In this document: positions 1 through 5,572 of the stretch, piece by piece | Position numbering within the stretch: position 1 is the stretch's first letter | Layout: each line of letters opens with the position of its first letter | NCBI GenBank assembly: GCA_013298335.1 | Contig: JAAFHI010000212.1 | Location: 1 to 6,385, forward strand | DNA length: 6,385 bases | Direction: 5' to 3' | Source of the DNA: Actinomycetota bacterium | GTDB lineage: Bacteria; Acidobacteriota; Blastocatellia; Chloracidobacteriales; Chloracidobacteriaceae | The notes under the pieces: generated by a model | The model's database searches: none | What the model was told of the DNA's origin: nothing | The model's input: only the letters and a program-made list of their open reading frames with translations | Program-made: the position numbers and the translations under genes

Positions 1-2
1 AC

Positions 3-1841
3 GTCAAACCGTGGTGGCAGGTCATGTGTCTGACCGGCGTCGATTACTTCTCGACGCTCGGGTATCAGCCGTACCTCGCATTTCTGGCCGCCGGAGCGCT
101 CGCGCCCCTCGCGACGGTCTTTCTCGTGCTGCTGACGCTGTTCGGCGCCCTCCCGATGTATTTCCGGGTCGCGAACGAAAGCCCCAACGGGCAGGGCAGC
201 GTCTCCATGCTCGAACACCTGCTGCCCGGCTGGCGCGGGAAGACGTTCGTCCTCTGTCTGCTCGGTTTCGCGGCCACCGATTTCGTCATCACGATTACCC
301 TTTCGGCGGCGGACGCGACCGAACATCTCATCAAGAATCCGCTCGCGCCCCACTGGCTCGACCATCAGGTGGGCGTCACGGTCGTCCTGCTGCTGCTGCT
401 CGGGGCCGTGTTCCTGAAAGGGTTTTCGGAAGCGATTTTCGTCGCGGTCGGGCTGACGGCGACTTTTTTGACGCTCAACATCATCGTGGTCGGTCGCGGA
501 CTCTATGAAGTCGCCACCCATCCCACCGTGCTGACGTCGTGGAAACAGGCGCTCGTGGCGGGGCCGTCCGGCGGCAACCTGTGGCTTGCGCTGGGGTTAT
601 CGCTGATCGTCTTTCCGAAACTGGCGCTCGGGCTGTCGGGTTTTGAAACCGGCGTGACGGTCATGCCGCTCGTCAAGGGCGAAATCACCGACACCTCGGC
701 CAATCCGGCGGGGCGGATTCACAACACGAAGAAGCTGCTCACGGTATCGGCGCTCATCATGAGCGGCATGCTGATCGGGAGCGCCCTGGTCGTGACGCTG
801 CTGATTCCGGCCAAGGAATTGAACAACGGCGGCGAGGCCTCCGGGCGCGCCCTCGCCTATCTGGCGCACCACATGTTCGGCAACGTCTTCGGCACCATCT
901 ATGACCTTTCGACCGCCGCCATCCTCTGGTACGCCGGGGCCTCTGCGATGGCCGGTTTGCTGAATCTGGTGCCCCGCTACCTGCCGCGCTACGGGATGGC
1001 CCCCGAATGGGCGCGCGCGAATCGTCCGCTGGTGGTCGTCATCACGGTCGTGACGCTGGTCGTGACGTTTCTGTTCAACGCGAGCGTCGAAGCCCAGGGC
1101 GCGGCCTATGCCACCGGCGTGTTGATGCTGATGCTGTCGGCGTCGGTCGCGGTGGTGATTTCCATCGCCAAGAAGGAACGCGGCTGGCGGCTCGGGGCAT
1201 TCGCGCTCATCACGCTCGTGTTCGCCTACACCACGGTGCAGAACGTCCACGAACGTCCGGAAGGGCTGAAAATCTGCGCCTTCTTCATTCTGGCGATTAT
1301 CGGCGTCTCGCTGTTCTCGCGGGCGATGCGGATGACCGAACTGCGCATCAAGAAGGTGCAGCTCGACGAAACCGCCGAGCGGTACGTCCGGGAAGCCGTC
1401 CGCAACGACATGCTCCGCGTCGCCGCCAACCGGGTTCAGGAGGGCGACGATGCCGAGTACTTCCGGAAACGGGCCGAACTACAGCGGGTTCACCGGATTC
1501 GCCCCGACGAACCGGTGCTGATCTTTGAGGTCAACGTCGCCAACCCGTCGGAGTTTTCGGACGACACGCTGCATGTGACCGCCGCCCACGTCGGGAAGCA
1601 CCGGATTCTGCGGTGCGAAAGCCCGGCGGTGCCAAACGCCATCGCCGCGTTCCTGCTCCACGCCCAGAAGGTGACGGGAGTGGTCCCGGATGCCTATTTC
1701 GGATGGACGGAAGGCAGCCCGGTGACCTACGCGATGAAATATCTCTTTTTCGGTGAAGGGGATACCGCCCCCGTGGTGCATGAAGTGCTGCGGCAGGCGG
1801 TGGACAAACCCGAGAAACGTCCGCGGGTCCACGTCGGGTAG
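3..1841 (+). CDS. APC-superfamily permease with soluble C-terminal domain (5' end outside window)
   Basis: This is an integral inner-membrane transporter of the amino acid-polyamine-organocation superfamily. The frame is open to the window edge, and the residues before the ATG at 24 (VKPWWQV) continue into [16 protein letters not shown], which looks like the conserved first helix, so the true start is probably upstream. Numbering from that ATG, hydrophobic segments lie near residues 18-48, 74-96, 117-131, 136-157, 186-217, 238-262, 293-318, 335-351, 361-382, 388-406 and 416-433. GLSGFETGV (about 203-211) resembles the substrate-site helix of APC amino acid permeases. After about residue 434 comes a charged, soluble domain of about 170 residues, presumably cytosolic. 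The substrate cannot be read from sequence: amino acids are the default guess, but KimA-type potassium transporters have the same layout of permease core plus cytosolic tail. The gene ends 19 bp before a strong hairpin. Family assignment is good, substrate unknown. Confidence 0.85.
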   Translation, partial: VKPWWQVMCLTGVDYFSTLGYQPYLAFLAAGALAPLATVFLVLLTLFGALPMYFRVANESPNGQGSVSMLEHLLPGWRGKTFVLCLLGFAATDFVITITLSAADATEHLIKNPLAPHWLDHQVGVTVVLLLLLGAVFLKGFSEAIFVAVGLTATFLTLNIIVVGRGLYEVATHPTVLTSWKQALVAGPSGGNLWLALGLSLIVFPKLALGLSGFETGVTVMPLVKGEITDTSANPAGRIHNTKKLLTVSALIMSGMLIGSALVVTLLIPAKELNNGGEASGRALAYLAHHMFGNVFGTIYDLSTAAILWYAGASAMAGLLNLVPRYLPRYGMAPEWARANRPLVVVITVVTLVVTFLFNASVEAQGAAYATGVLMLMLSASVAVVISIAKKERGWRLGAFALITLVFAYTTVQNVHERPEGLKICAFFILAIIGVSLFSRAMRMTELRIKKVQLDETAERYVREAVRNDMLRVAANRVQEGDDAEYFRKRAELQRVHRIRPDEPVLIFEVNVANPSEFSDDTLHVTAAHVGKHRILRCESPAVPNAIAAFLLHAQKVTGVVPDAYFGWTEGSPVTYAMKYLFFGEGDTAPVVHEVLRQAVDKPEKRPRVHVG

Positions 1842-1860
1842 AGCGGTTTTCACCCGTCAA

Positions 1861-1904
1861 AAAGAAACGTCCGTCGGGAGTATCCCGGCGGACGTTTCTT
1901 TCTT
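1861..1904. terminator. Bidirectional intrinsic terminator between convergent genes
   Basis: AAAGAAACGTCCG (1861-1873) is exactly complementary to CGGACGTTTCTTT (1889-1901). The stem continues through a T-G wobble (1874/1888) and CGGGA/TCCCG (1875-1879/1883-1887) to a 3-nt GTA loop, giving about 19 pairs. The A-rich left foot gives a U-rich tail on the minus strand, and TTTCTTTCTT gives one on the plus strand. It therefore can end both the permease transcript (stop at 1841) and the convergent YbjN-domain transcript (stop at 1920). The U-tracts are interrupted by C, and part of each lies within the stem. Confidence 0.88.
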
Positions 1905-1919
1905 GGACAACGGAACGGC

Positions 1920-2411
1920 TTACGCGTCAATGTAGGTCTTGAACTGCTTCAGGAACAGCACGTAGGTCTTCATCCATTCCTTGACGTTCTGTTCGGTGAC
2001 GCCGCCGGTCAGTTCGTAGTCGCTTTCGAGCACCGGGTCGCCGTCGTTGTCGATATAGGCTTTGGCGAACCGCTTGGTCTTGTTCCATTCGTTGATCCGG
2101 CTGAAGGAAACCTGTTTCCCGCGCCAGCTACAGTAGAGGAGAAGCGTCTTGTCGTTTTTCTTGAGAATGATTTTCGTGCCGTCGAGGTTGATTCGATAGA
2201 TGTTGGCGTCAACCTCCTCGAAGGTCACGTCGCCGAATGACCGCAGGATACGTTCCGTCCGGGTGGCGGTCATGGTGTCGAACACTTCCTGGCTTTCCTG
2301 GGCGAAGACGACGTGGTGGCGGGACGCGAGCGGCGTGGCGAAAAGAAACGTGAAAACGAGGGCGGCGCCGAGGATGGCGCGAAAGCGGCTGAAAAGGTGA
2401 CGAGCGGTCAT
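1920..2411 (-). CDS. Secreted YbjN-domain protein
   Basis: The product has 163 residues. It starts with a signal peptide: basic MTARHLFSRFR, a hydrophobic stretch at about 12-28, and a likely signal peptidase I site after VFA (residue 37). The mature part matches the YbjN family, a fold related to type III secretion chaperones. The best evidence is the stretch from about 105 to 138: INEWN, KRFAKAYID, DGDPVLESDYEL and GGVT, followed by a C-terminal helix (about 140-160). The role of exported YbjN-domain proteins is not established and I assign none. The ATG at 2411 is chosen because AAAGGA lies 9 nt upstream; a longer reading from a TTG at 2429 would place that ribosome site inside the coding sequence. 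The gene converges on the permease gene and diverges from hpnC. Export is well supported; its final location, periplasmic or extracellular, is unknown. Confidence 0.85.
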   Translation of the reverse strand: MTARHLFSRFRAILGAALVFTFLFATPLASRHHVVFAQESQEVFDTMTATRTERILRSFGDVTFEEVDANIYRINLDGTKIILKKNDKTLLLYCSWRGKQVSFSRINEWNKTKRFAKAYIDNDGDPVLESDYELTGGVTEQNVKEWMKTYVLFLKQFKTYIDA

Positions 2412-2420
2412 TTTTTGCAA

Positions 2421-2426
2421 TCCTTT
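2421..2426 (-). promoter_or_regulatory. Ribosome binding site of the YbjN-domain gene
   Basis: AAAGGA on the minus strand, 9 nt before the ATG at 2411. It decides the start against the in-frame TTG at 2429. Confidence 0.7.
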
Positions 2427-2427
2427 C

Positions 2428-2473
2428 AAATTCGAGGCGAGCGGTATGTGGCGTGAGAAATTCGATGTCGAAT
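2428..2473. promoter_or_regulatory. Candidate operator: ATTCGA palindrome plus a half-site 30 bp away
   Basis: ATTCGA-TG-TCGAAT at 2460-2473 is a perfect 6+6 inverted repeat with a 2-bp centre. The word AAATTCGA occurs at 2458-2465, contained in its left arm, and again at 2428-2435, exactly 30 bp away (about three helical turns). The sites lie 17-62 bp upstream of the YbjN-domain start, where its promoter or leader should be. This fits a dimeric regulator or autoregulator, but no clear -35/-10 pair was recognised on the minus strand and no regulator family is proposed. Confidence 0.35.
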
Positions 2474-2646
2474 ACGGCGTGGGGAAATCCGTCTGGGGTA
2501 CGGCTTCAGCGAAGCGTCCCGACAGATGCCGGGAAAAAAATCCCTGTTGCCTGAAAAACGCAGATTCGGACGTGAAAAGGGGTCGGGGAAAAATCTAAAC
2601 CTGCCGGTTCGTTCCCGCAAGCCGCAATTTTACCGCTCTCGACCGG

Positions 2647-2699
2647 AAAAAGAAAAAAAGCAGGTACTGCTTGACGCGCTTGGTCGGCGGGGAGAATAT
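2647..2699 (+). promoter_or_regulatory. Candidate hpnC promoter with upstream A-tract and overlapping dyad
   Basis: TTGACG (2671-2676) resembles a sigma-70 -35 box. A 17-bp spacer leads to GAATAT (2694-2699), a weak -10 (3 of 6 matches to TATAAT). The A-tract at 2647-2659 sits where an UP element would be. AAGCAG-GTA-CTGCTT (2658-2672), a perfect 6+6 dyad, overlaps the left edge of the -35 box, so a bound repressor could block it. Transcription would begin near 2706, about 40 nt before the chosen GTG. Confidence 0.4.
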
Positions 2700-2727
2700 C
2701 GCCGAACGTGCCGAATTGGCCATTTTT

Positions 2728-2737
2728 AAGGAAAAGG
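2728..2737 (+). promoter_or_regulatory. Ribosome binding site deciding the hpnC start
   Basis: AAGGAAAAGG, with its last G 8 nt before the GTG at 2746. The alternative TTG at 2671 falls in the putative -35 box, and the ATG at 2779 has no purine-rich site upstream. Confidence 0.7.
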
Positions 2738-2745
2738 TTTTCCGC

Positions 2746-3654
2746 GTGACTGCCGCCGCCGCCAAAGCGACCGATTCCATGACCCTTGACGCCGCCTACG
2801 AACACTGTCGGCGGATTGCGCTCGGGCACTACGAGAACTTTCCGGTCGGGTCCGTGCTGCTTCCGAAGGCGGTTCGCAAACACGTCTACGCAGTCTATGC
2901 CTTCGCCCGCGCGGCGGACGACTTCGCCGACGAGGGGACCTTCGCCCCGGCGGAACGGCTTTCCAGAATCGAGGACTGGCGGCTTCAACTCGATACCTGT
3001 CTGGTCGGAGAGGCCGTGAACCCGGTTTTTCAGGCGCTGGCGGCGACCATTCCGGGATATGACCTCCCGCGCCAGCTTTTTCATGACCTGCTCGACGCCT
3101 TTTCAATCGACGTGAAGCGGTCGCGTCACCCGGACTTCGAGGCGCTGCTTGACTACAGCCGGTGTTCGGCGAATCCGATCGGACGGCTGATGTTGCTGCT
3201 GTTCGGATATCGCGACGAGACGTGGCACCGGATGTCGGACGAGATCTGCACCGCCCTGCAACTGACGAATTTCTGGCAGGACATCCTGATTGATCTGGAA
3301 AAGGACCGTCTCTACCTCCCACAGGGAGAAATGGCCCGTTTCGGATACAGCGAAGACGACCTCCGGGCGCATCGCTACAATGACGCTTTCGTGGCCATGA
3401 TGACCTCGCTGGCCGAGCGGACGCAGGCCATGTTCGACCGCGGCAAGCCCCTCTGCCGGGCCGTTCCGGGGCGGCTGGGGGTTGAACTCCGGCTCGTCTG
3501 GCTTGGCGGAACGAGCATTCTGGAGGCCCTGCGCCGGCAAAAGTTCGACATCTTTTCCCGCCGGCCCACCATTTCCACCTCGCAAAAGGTGAAACTCCTT
3601 TTCAATTCTTTCGCGCCCGCCGCTTTTCCGGCCCCCCGCAGAGGCTCGCGCTGA
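2746..3654 (+). CDS. hpnC: Hydroxysqualene synthase HpnC
   Basis: HpnC converts presqualene diphosphate, made by HpnD, to hydroxysqualene, the second step of the bacterial three-enzyme squalene route feeding hopanoid synthesis. The protein has 302 residues from the GTG start, normal for the family. The all-helical squalene/phytoene synthase fold is shown by the first aspartate motif DDFAD (58-62), YSRCSANPIGRLML (137-150), which is typical of HpnC, and the second aspartate motif in NFWQDILID (175-183) followed by KDRLYLP (186-192). These aspartates bind the Mg2+-diphosphate. The form NFWQD rather than NIIRD separates it from HpnD. It is probably cytosolic or membrane-associated. GTG at 2746 is chosen for its ribosome site; starting at TTG 2671 would add 25 poorly family-like residues. 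hpnD follows after 10 bp, which implies one transcript. Phytoene synthase is a less likely alternative. Confidence 0.9.
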   Translation: MTAAAAKATDSMTLDAAYEHCRRIALGHYENFPVGSVLLPKAVRKHVYAVYAFARAADDFADEGTFAPAERLSRIEDWRLQLDTCLVGEAVNPVFQALAATIPGYDLPRQLFHDLLDAFSIDVKRSRHPDFEALLDYSRCSANPIGRLMLLLFGYRDETWHRMSDEICTALQLTNFWQDILIDLEKDRLYLPQGEMARFGYSEDDLRAHRYNDAFVAMMTSLAERTQAMFDRGKPLCRAVPGRLGVELRLVWLGGTSILEALRRQKFDIFSRRPTISTSQKVKLLFNSFAPAAFPAPRRGSR

Positions 3655-3664
3655 GCGATTCGTT

Positions 3665-4522
3665 ATGACCTCACCATCGTCCTCAAAGGCGCTTACCGCC
3701 GGAAGCATCACGCATCAGTCGAAAACCAATTTTCTTTATTCGTTTCTCCTGCTGCCGAAGGAAAAGCGCCATGCCATCGAGACGGTCTATGCTTTTTGCC
3801 GGGTCGTGGACGACATCGTCGACGACGAGCATCCGGTCGGCGATCCCCGCGACGATCTGAACCTCTGGCGTGGGGAAATCGCCGCCTGTTTCAACGGTCG
3901 CGCGCCGTCGCTGCCCCTGGCGGGTGAACTGAAAGGCGTACTACGCGACTTTCCGATTCCGCAGGAGCACTTTCTGGCGCTGATTCGCGGGATGGAAATG
4001 GATCTCGAACAGCGGAAGTACCGCACCTTCGCGGAACTTGAAGAATACTGCTACCACGTGGCCGGCGTGATCGGGCTGATGTGCATCGAGATTTTCGGCT
4101 ATCGGCACAAGAGCGCGCGGGAGTACGCGGTGAACCTCGGCAAGGCGCTCCAGATGGTCAACATCATCCGGGATCTGAAGGAAGACGCCGACCGCGGACG
4201 GATTTACCTGCCTTCGGAGGAAATCGAGGCCTGCGGATACTCGGAGGCGGAACTGTTCGCGGGCGTGAACAACGACGCGTTTCAGAAACTGATCCGCAAG
4301 CAGGCAACGCGGGCCCGTGAATTCCGGAAGAAGGCGCTGGCGGCGCTACATTCCTCGGATCGCCGCCGGATGGTGGCGGCGGAAATCATGGCGCGGATCT
4401 ATTTCAAGATTCTGGACCGGATCGAAGTCGGCGGATTTCAGGTCTTTACCCACCGTCCGAAGCTGACGAAGGCCGAAAAGGCCTATCTCGCCGCGATGAC
4501 GTGGGTGCGGGTCAAATTATAG
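3665..4522 (+). CDS. hpnD: Presqualene diphosphate synthase HpnD
   Basis: HpnD condenses two farnesyl diphosphates head-to-head into presqualene diphosphate, the substrate of HpnC. The protein has 285 residues, standard for the family. Visible family marks are TNFLYSFLLLPKEKR (21-35), which contacts the substrate site, VYAFCRVVDDIVDD (41-54) with the first DxxxD, GMEMDLEQRKY (109-119), YCYHVAGVIGLM (128-139), and the second aspartate motif NIIRDLKED (166-174) followed by RGRIYLP (177-183). All metal-binding aspartates are present, so it should be active. The ATG at 3665 has only a poor ribosome site, and translation may rely on coupling to hpnC, which stops 10 bp upstream. The family includes phytoene synthases, but pairing with an HpnC-type partner favours the squalene/hopanoid role. 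The usual third gene, hpnE, does not follow. Confidence 0.9.
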   Translation: MTSPSSSKALTAGSITHQSKTNFLYSFLLLPKEKRHAIETVYAFCRVVDDIVDDEHPVGDPRDDLNLWRGEIAACFNGRAPSLPLAGELKGVLRDFPIPQEHFLALIRGMEMDLEQRKYRTFAELEEYCYHVAGVIGLMCIEIFGYRHKSAREYAVNLGKALQMVNIIRDLKEDADRGRIYLPSEEIEACGYSEAELFAGVNNDAFQKLIRKQATRAREFRKKALAALHSSDRRRMVAAEIMARIYFKILDRIEVGGFQVFTHRPKLTKAEKAYLAAMTWVRVKL

Positions 4523-4535
4523 TTGCGGTTGAATC

Positions 4536-4553
4536 GGCGGTTCTGAATCCGCC
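4536..4553 (+). other. Small hairpin between hpnD and the DUF2059-like gene
   Basis: GGCGG (4536-4540) pairs with CCGCC (4549-4553) across an 8-nt loop. No T-run follows, so it is not a canonical terminator, and read-through from hpnD into the next gene is possible. It might be an attenuating or RNA-stabilising element, or it might have no function. Confidence 0.3.
4542..4553 (+). repeat. 12-bp inverted repeat flanking the DUF2059-like gene, left copy
   Basis: TCTGAATCCGCC here is the exact reverse complement of GGCGGATTCAGA at 5302-5313, just after the stop of the same gene. A 12-bp inverted match is expected about once by chance in a window this size, so only the flanking positions make it notable. 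Confidence 0.3.
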
Positions 4554-4594
4554 TACGGTCGGATTTCGAAGTCATCGGCAATCACGCATCCTTC

Positions 4595-4601
4595 GGGAGG
4601 A
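4595..4601 (+). promoter_or_regulatory. Ribosome binding site of the DUF2059-like gene
   Basis: GGGAGGA, 7 nt before the ATG at 4609. It is the strongest Shine-Dalgarno match in the window and fixes the start there rather than at the in-frame GTG at 4501. Confidence 0.8.
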
Positions 4602-4608
4602 ACCCAAA

Positions 4609-5298
4609 ATGAAGCATCTCGTTCTCACGCTGACGTTTATCGCGGCCTTTGCCTCGGTCGGTCTGGCTCAGGATTCCTACAAGAACGGCCCGGAACCGGG
4701 TCGCGGTACCGGCGAACGGACGACCAATCCCTACAATCGGACCGCGCCGCCCCGGACGAACGGGAATTTTTCGGCCTCCCACCTTCAGGCGACCCGCGAT
4801 TTCTTTCTGCTGGCCGGTTTGAACACGCTCTATGACGCGACGGTCGAGACCGAATTGCGGAACCAGATTCGCCAGAATCCGCAACTCGGCCCCTATGCCG
4901 ACGTCATGCGCGAGTTTTTCCGCAAGTACGCTTCCTGGAACGCGATTCAGGAGGATGTGGCACGAATCTACATGTCGAACTTCAACGAGCAGGAAGTGCG
5001 GCAGTTGAACGCCTTTGCCCAGACCTCGGCAGGGCGAAAGCTGTTTCGGAACCTCGAAATGTTTACGCGAGGAACGCCGACCGAAAGCCAGTTGCGGCAG
5101 TTGTTCACCGAGACCGAGCAGAAGCAGTTGCTGGCCTTTTCGCGGACGTCGCTGTTCCAGAAGTTCATTGACCGGACGCCGGTGATGGCCGAGCAGGGTG
5201 CGACCATCGGAAAGCAGCGGGTCGAGGAGCACCAGCCCGAACTGGAGCAGATGATCCAGCGCAAGGCGCGTCAGCTTCAGCAGCGCAACGGCAACTGA
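4609..5298 (+). CDS. Secreted DUF2059-like protein with duplicated motif
   Basis: The product has 229 residues. A signal peptide (hydrophobic core about 4-18) probably ends after VGLA (residue 20). Residues 21-55 are rich in G, P, N, T and R and look disordered; the rest is predicted helical and ends in a Q/R-rich tail. The motif FNEQEVRQLNAFAQTSAGRK (125-144) and its partner FTETEQKQLLAFSRTSLFQK (166-185), followed by TPVMAEQ, match the FTExEL...AFyxSpxGqK...Pxm pattern of DUF2059 proteins, whose function is unknown. The two copies share 10 of 25 positions at a 41-residue offset. The ATG at 4609 is chosen because GGGAGGA (4595-4601) lies 7 nt upstream and a signal peptide follows; a longer frame from GTG 4501 overlaps hpnD and is unconvincing. 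It lies 86 bp after hpnD, with its own strong terminator downstream. Export is well supported, the family likely, the function unknown. Confidence 0.8.
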   Translation: MKHLVLTLTFIAAFASVGLAQDSYKNGPEPGRGTGERTTNPYNRTAPPRTNGNFSASHLQATRDFFLLAGLNTLYDATVETELRNQIRQNPQLGPYADVMREFFRKYASWNAIQEDVARIYMSNFNEQEVRQLNAFAQTSAGRKLFRNLEMFTRGTPTESQLRQLFTETEQKQLLAFSRTSLFQKFIDRTPVMAEQGATIGKQRVEEHQPELEQMIQRKARQLQQRNGN

Positions 5299-5301
5299 TT
5301 C

Positions 5302-5313
5302 GGCGGATTCAGA
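5302..5313 (-). repeat. 12-bp inverted repeat flanking the DUF2059-like gene, right copy
   Basis: GGCGGATTCAGA begins 4 bp after the stop codon and is the reverse complement of 4542-4553. No target duplication or transposon-end features accompany the pair. Confidence 0.3.
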
Positions 5314-5328
5314 TATTTTTTACATCGC

Positions 5329-5367
5329 ATCCCGCGTCCGGCTGAGTCGGACGCGGGATAGTTTTTT
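5329..5367 (+). terminator. Strong intrinsic terminator after the DUF2059-like gene
   Basis: ATCCCGCGTCCG (5329-5340) and CGGACGCGGGAT (5348-5359) form a perfect 12-bp, mostly G+C stem with a 7-nt loop, followed by AG and six T (5362-5367). It ends the gene that stops at 5298 and, if they are co-transcribed, the hpnC-hpnD operon. It also insulates the receptor gene downstream. Confidence 0.93.
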
Positions 5368-5402
5368 ATTGGTAAAATATTACTGAAGAAGGAGTTAGCA
5401 GG

Positions 5403-5450
5403 TTTTTCGCGGACGCCGGCGCGGTGCGTCCGGGCCTCCGTCCGAAAAAA
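5403..5450. other. Hairpin-forming block upstream of the receptor gene
   Basis: CGGACGC (5410-5416) can pair with GCGTCCG (5426-5432) over a 9-nt loop. Alternatively CGGAC (5410-5414) pairs with GTCCG (5440-5444), extended by T5 (5403-5407) against A6 (5445-5450) with a 2-nt bulge. The T-run precedes and the A-run follows the stem, so it is not an intrinsic terminator on either strand. It lies upstream of the candidate promoter, so it need not be part of the receptor mRNA. Confidence 0.4.
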
Positions 5451-5494
5451 ATGTCAAACCGAATCTTGACATCCCGACTTTGACTGAATAGGTT
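5451..5494 (+). promoter_or_regulatory. Candidate receptor-gene promoter with dyad over the -35 box
   Basis: TTGACA (5466-5471), a consensus -35 box, is followed by a 17-bp spacer and TAGGTT (5489-5494), a weak -10 with the important first, second and last bases. ATGTCAA (5451-5457) and TTGACAT (5466-5472) form a perfect 7+7 inverted repeat with an 8-bp centre, so a dimeric repressor bound here would cover the -35 box. A further TTGACT lies at 5480-5485. The receptor start would be about 70 nt downstream of transcription initiation. Confidence 0.45.
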
Positions 5495-5572
5495 TTAGGT
5501 ATTGAAAGTCATTTTCAATTTACCTCGGTTGTGCCGTTCGGCATATCAATCCTCTCAATCGGGTTTCCCAGG

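Larger units (their letters stand above)
2412..2745. other. Divergent intergenic region between YbjN-domain gene and hpnC
   Basis: This 334-bp stretch separates two divergent starts. From left to right it holds the YbjN ribosome site and ATTCGA palindrome (2421-2473), an imperfect hairpin with GCTTC/GAAGC arms (2503-2507/2511-2515) and an outer GGG/CCC (2496-2498/2518-2520), an A-rich tract (2647-2660), and the hpnC promoter candidate and ribosome site (2658-2737). A 67-codon open frame at 2526-2729 lacks a ribosome site, is very basic and is not believed. From about 2540 to 2640 I see nothing specific. Confidence 0.6.

Noticed and set aside
11..508. 165-codon plus-strand frame overlapping the permease
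   Set aside because: It is an out-of-frame arginine-rich shadow; the overlapping frame has clear transmembrane segments and permease motifs.
597..1250. 217-codon open frame on the minus strand inside the permease gene
   Set aside because: It lies antisense to a clear membrane protein, its translation is rich in H, R, D, Q and G with no family signature, and such frames are common in G+C-rich coding DNA.
2526..2729. 67-codon basic open frame between the YbjN-domain gene and hpnC
   Set aside because: It has no ribosome site and low-complexity basic composition, and it overlaps the hpnC promoter and ribosome site.
2506..3322. Long minus-strand frames across the hpnC region
   Set aside because: They are antisense to hpnC, which has all its catalytic motifs, and they are R/P/G-rich with no recognisable domain.
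4501..4608. N-terminal extension of the DUF2059-like gene from GTG 4501
   Set aside because: It overlaps the end of hpnD, has no ribosome site, and would bury the signal peptide that starts at the well-placed ATG at 4609.
5451..5483. 10-codon plus-strand reading frame from ATG 5451 (MSNRILTSRL)
   Set aside because: It lies within the promoter-like dyad, has no ribosome site, and is too short to support.
5368..5572. Riboswitch upstream of the TonB-dependent receptor-like gene
   Set aside because: No cobalamin or other riboswitch core is recognisable, and the structured block lies upstream of the likely promoter.
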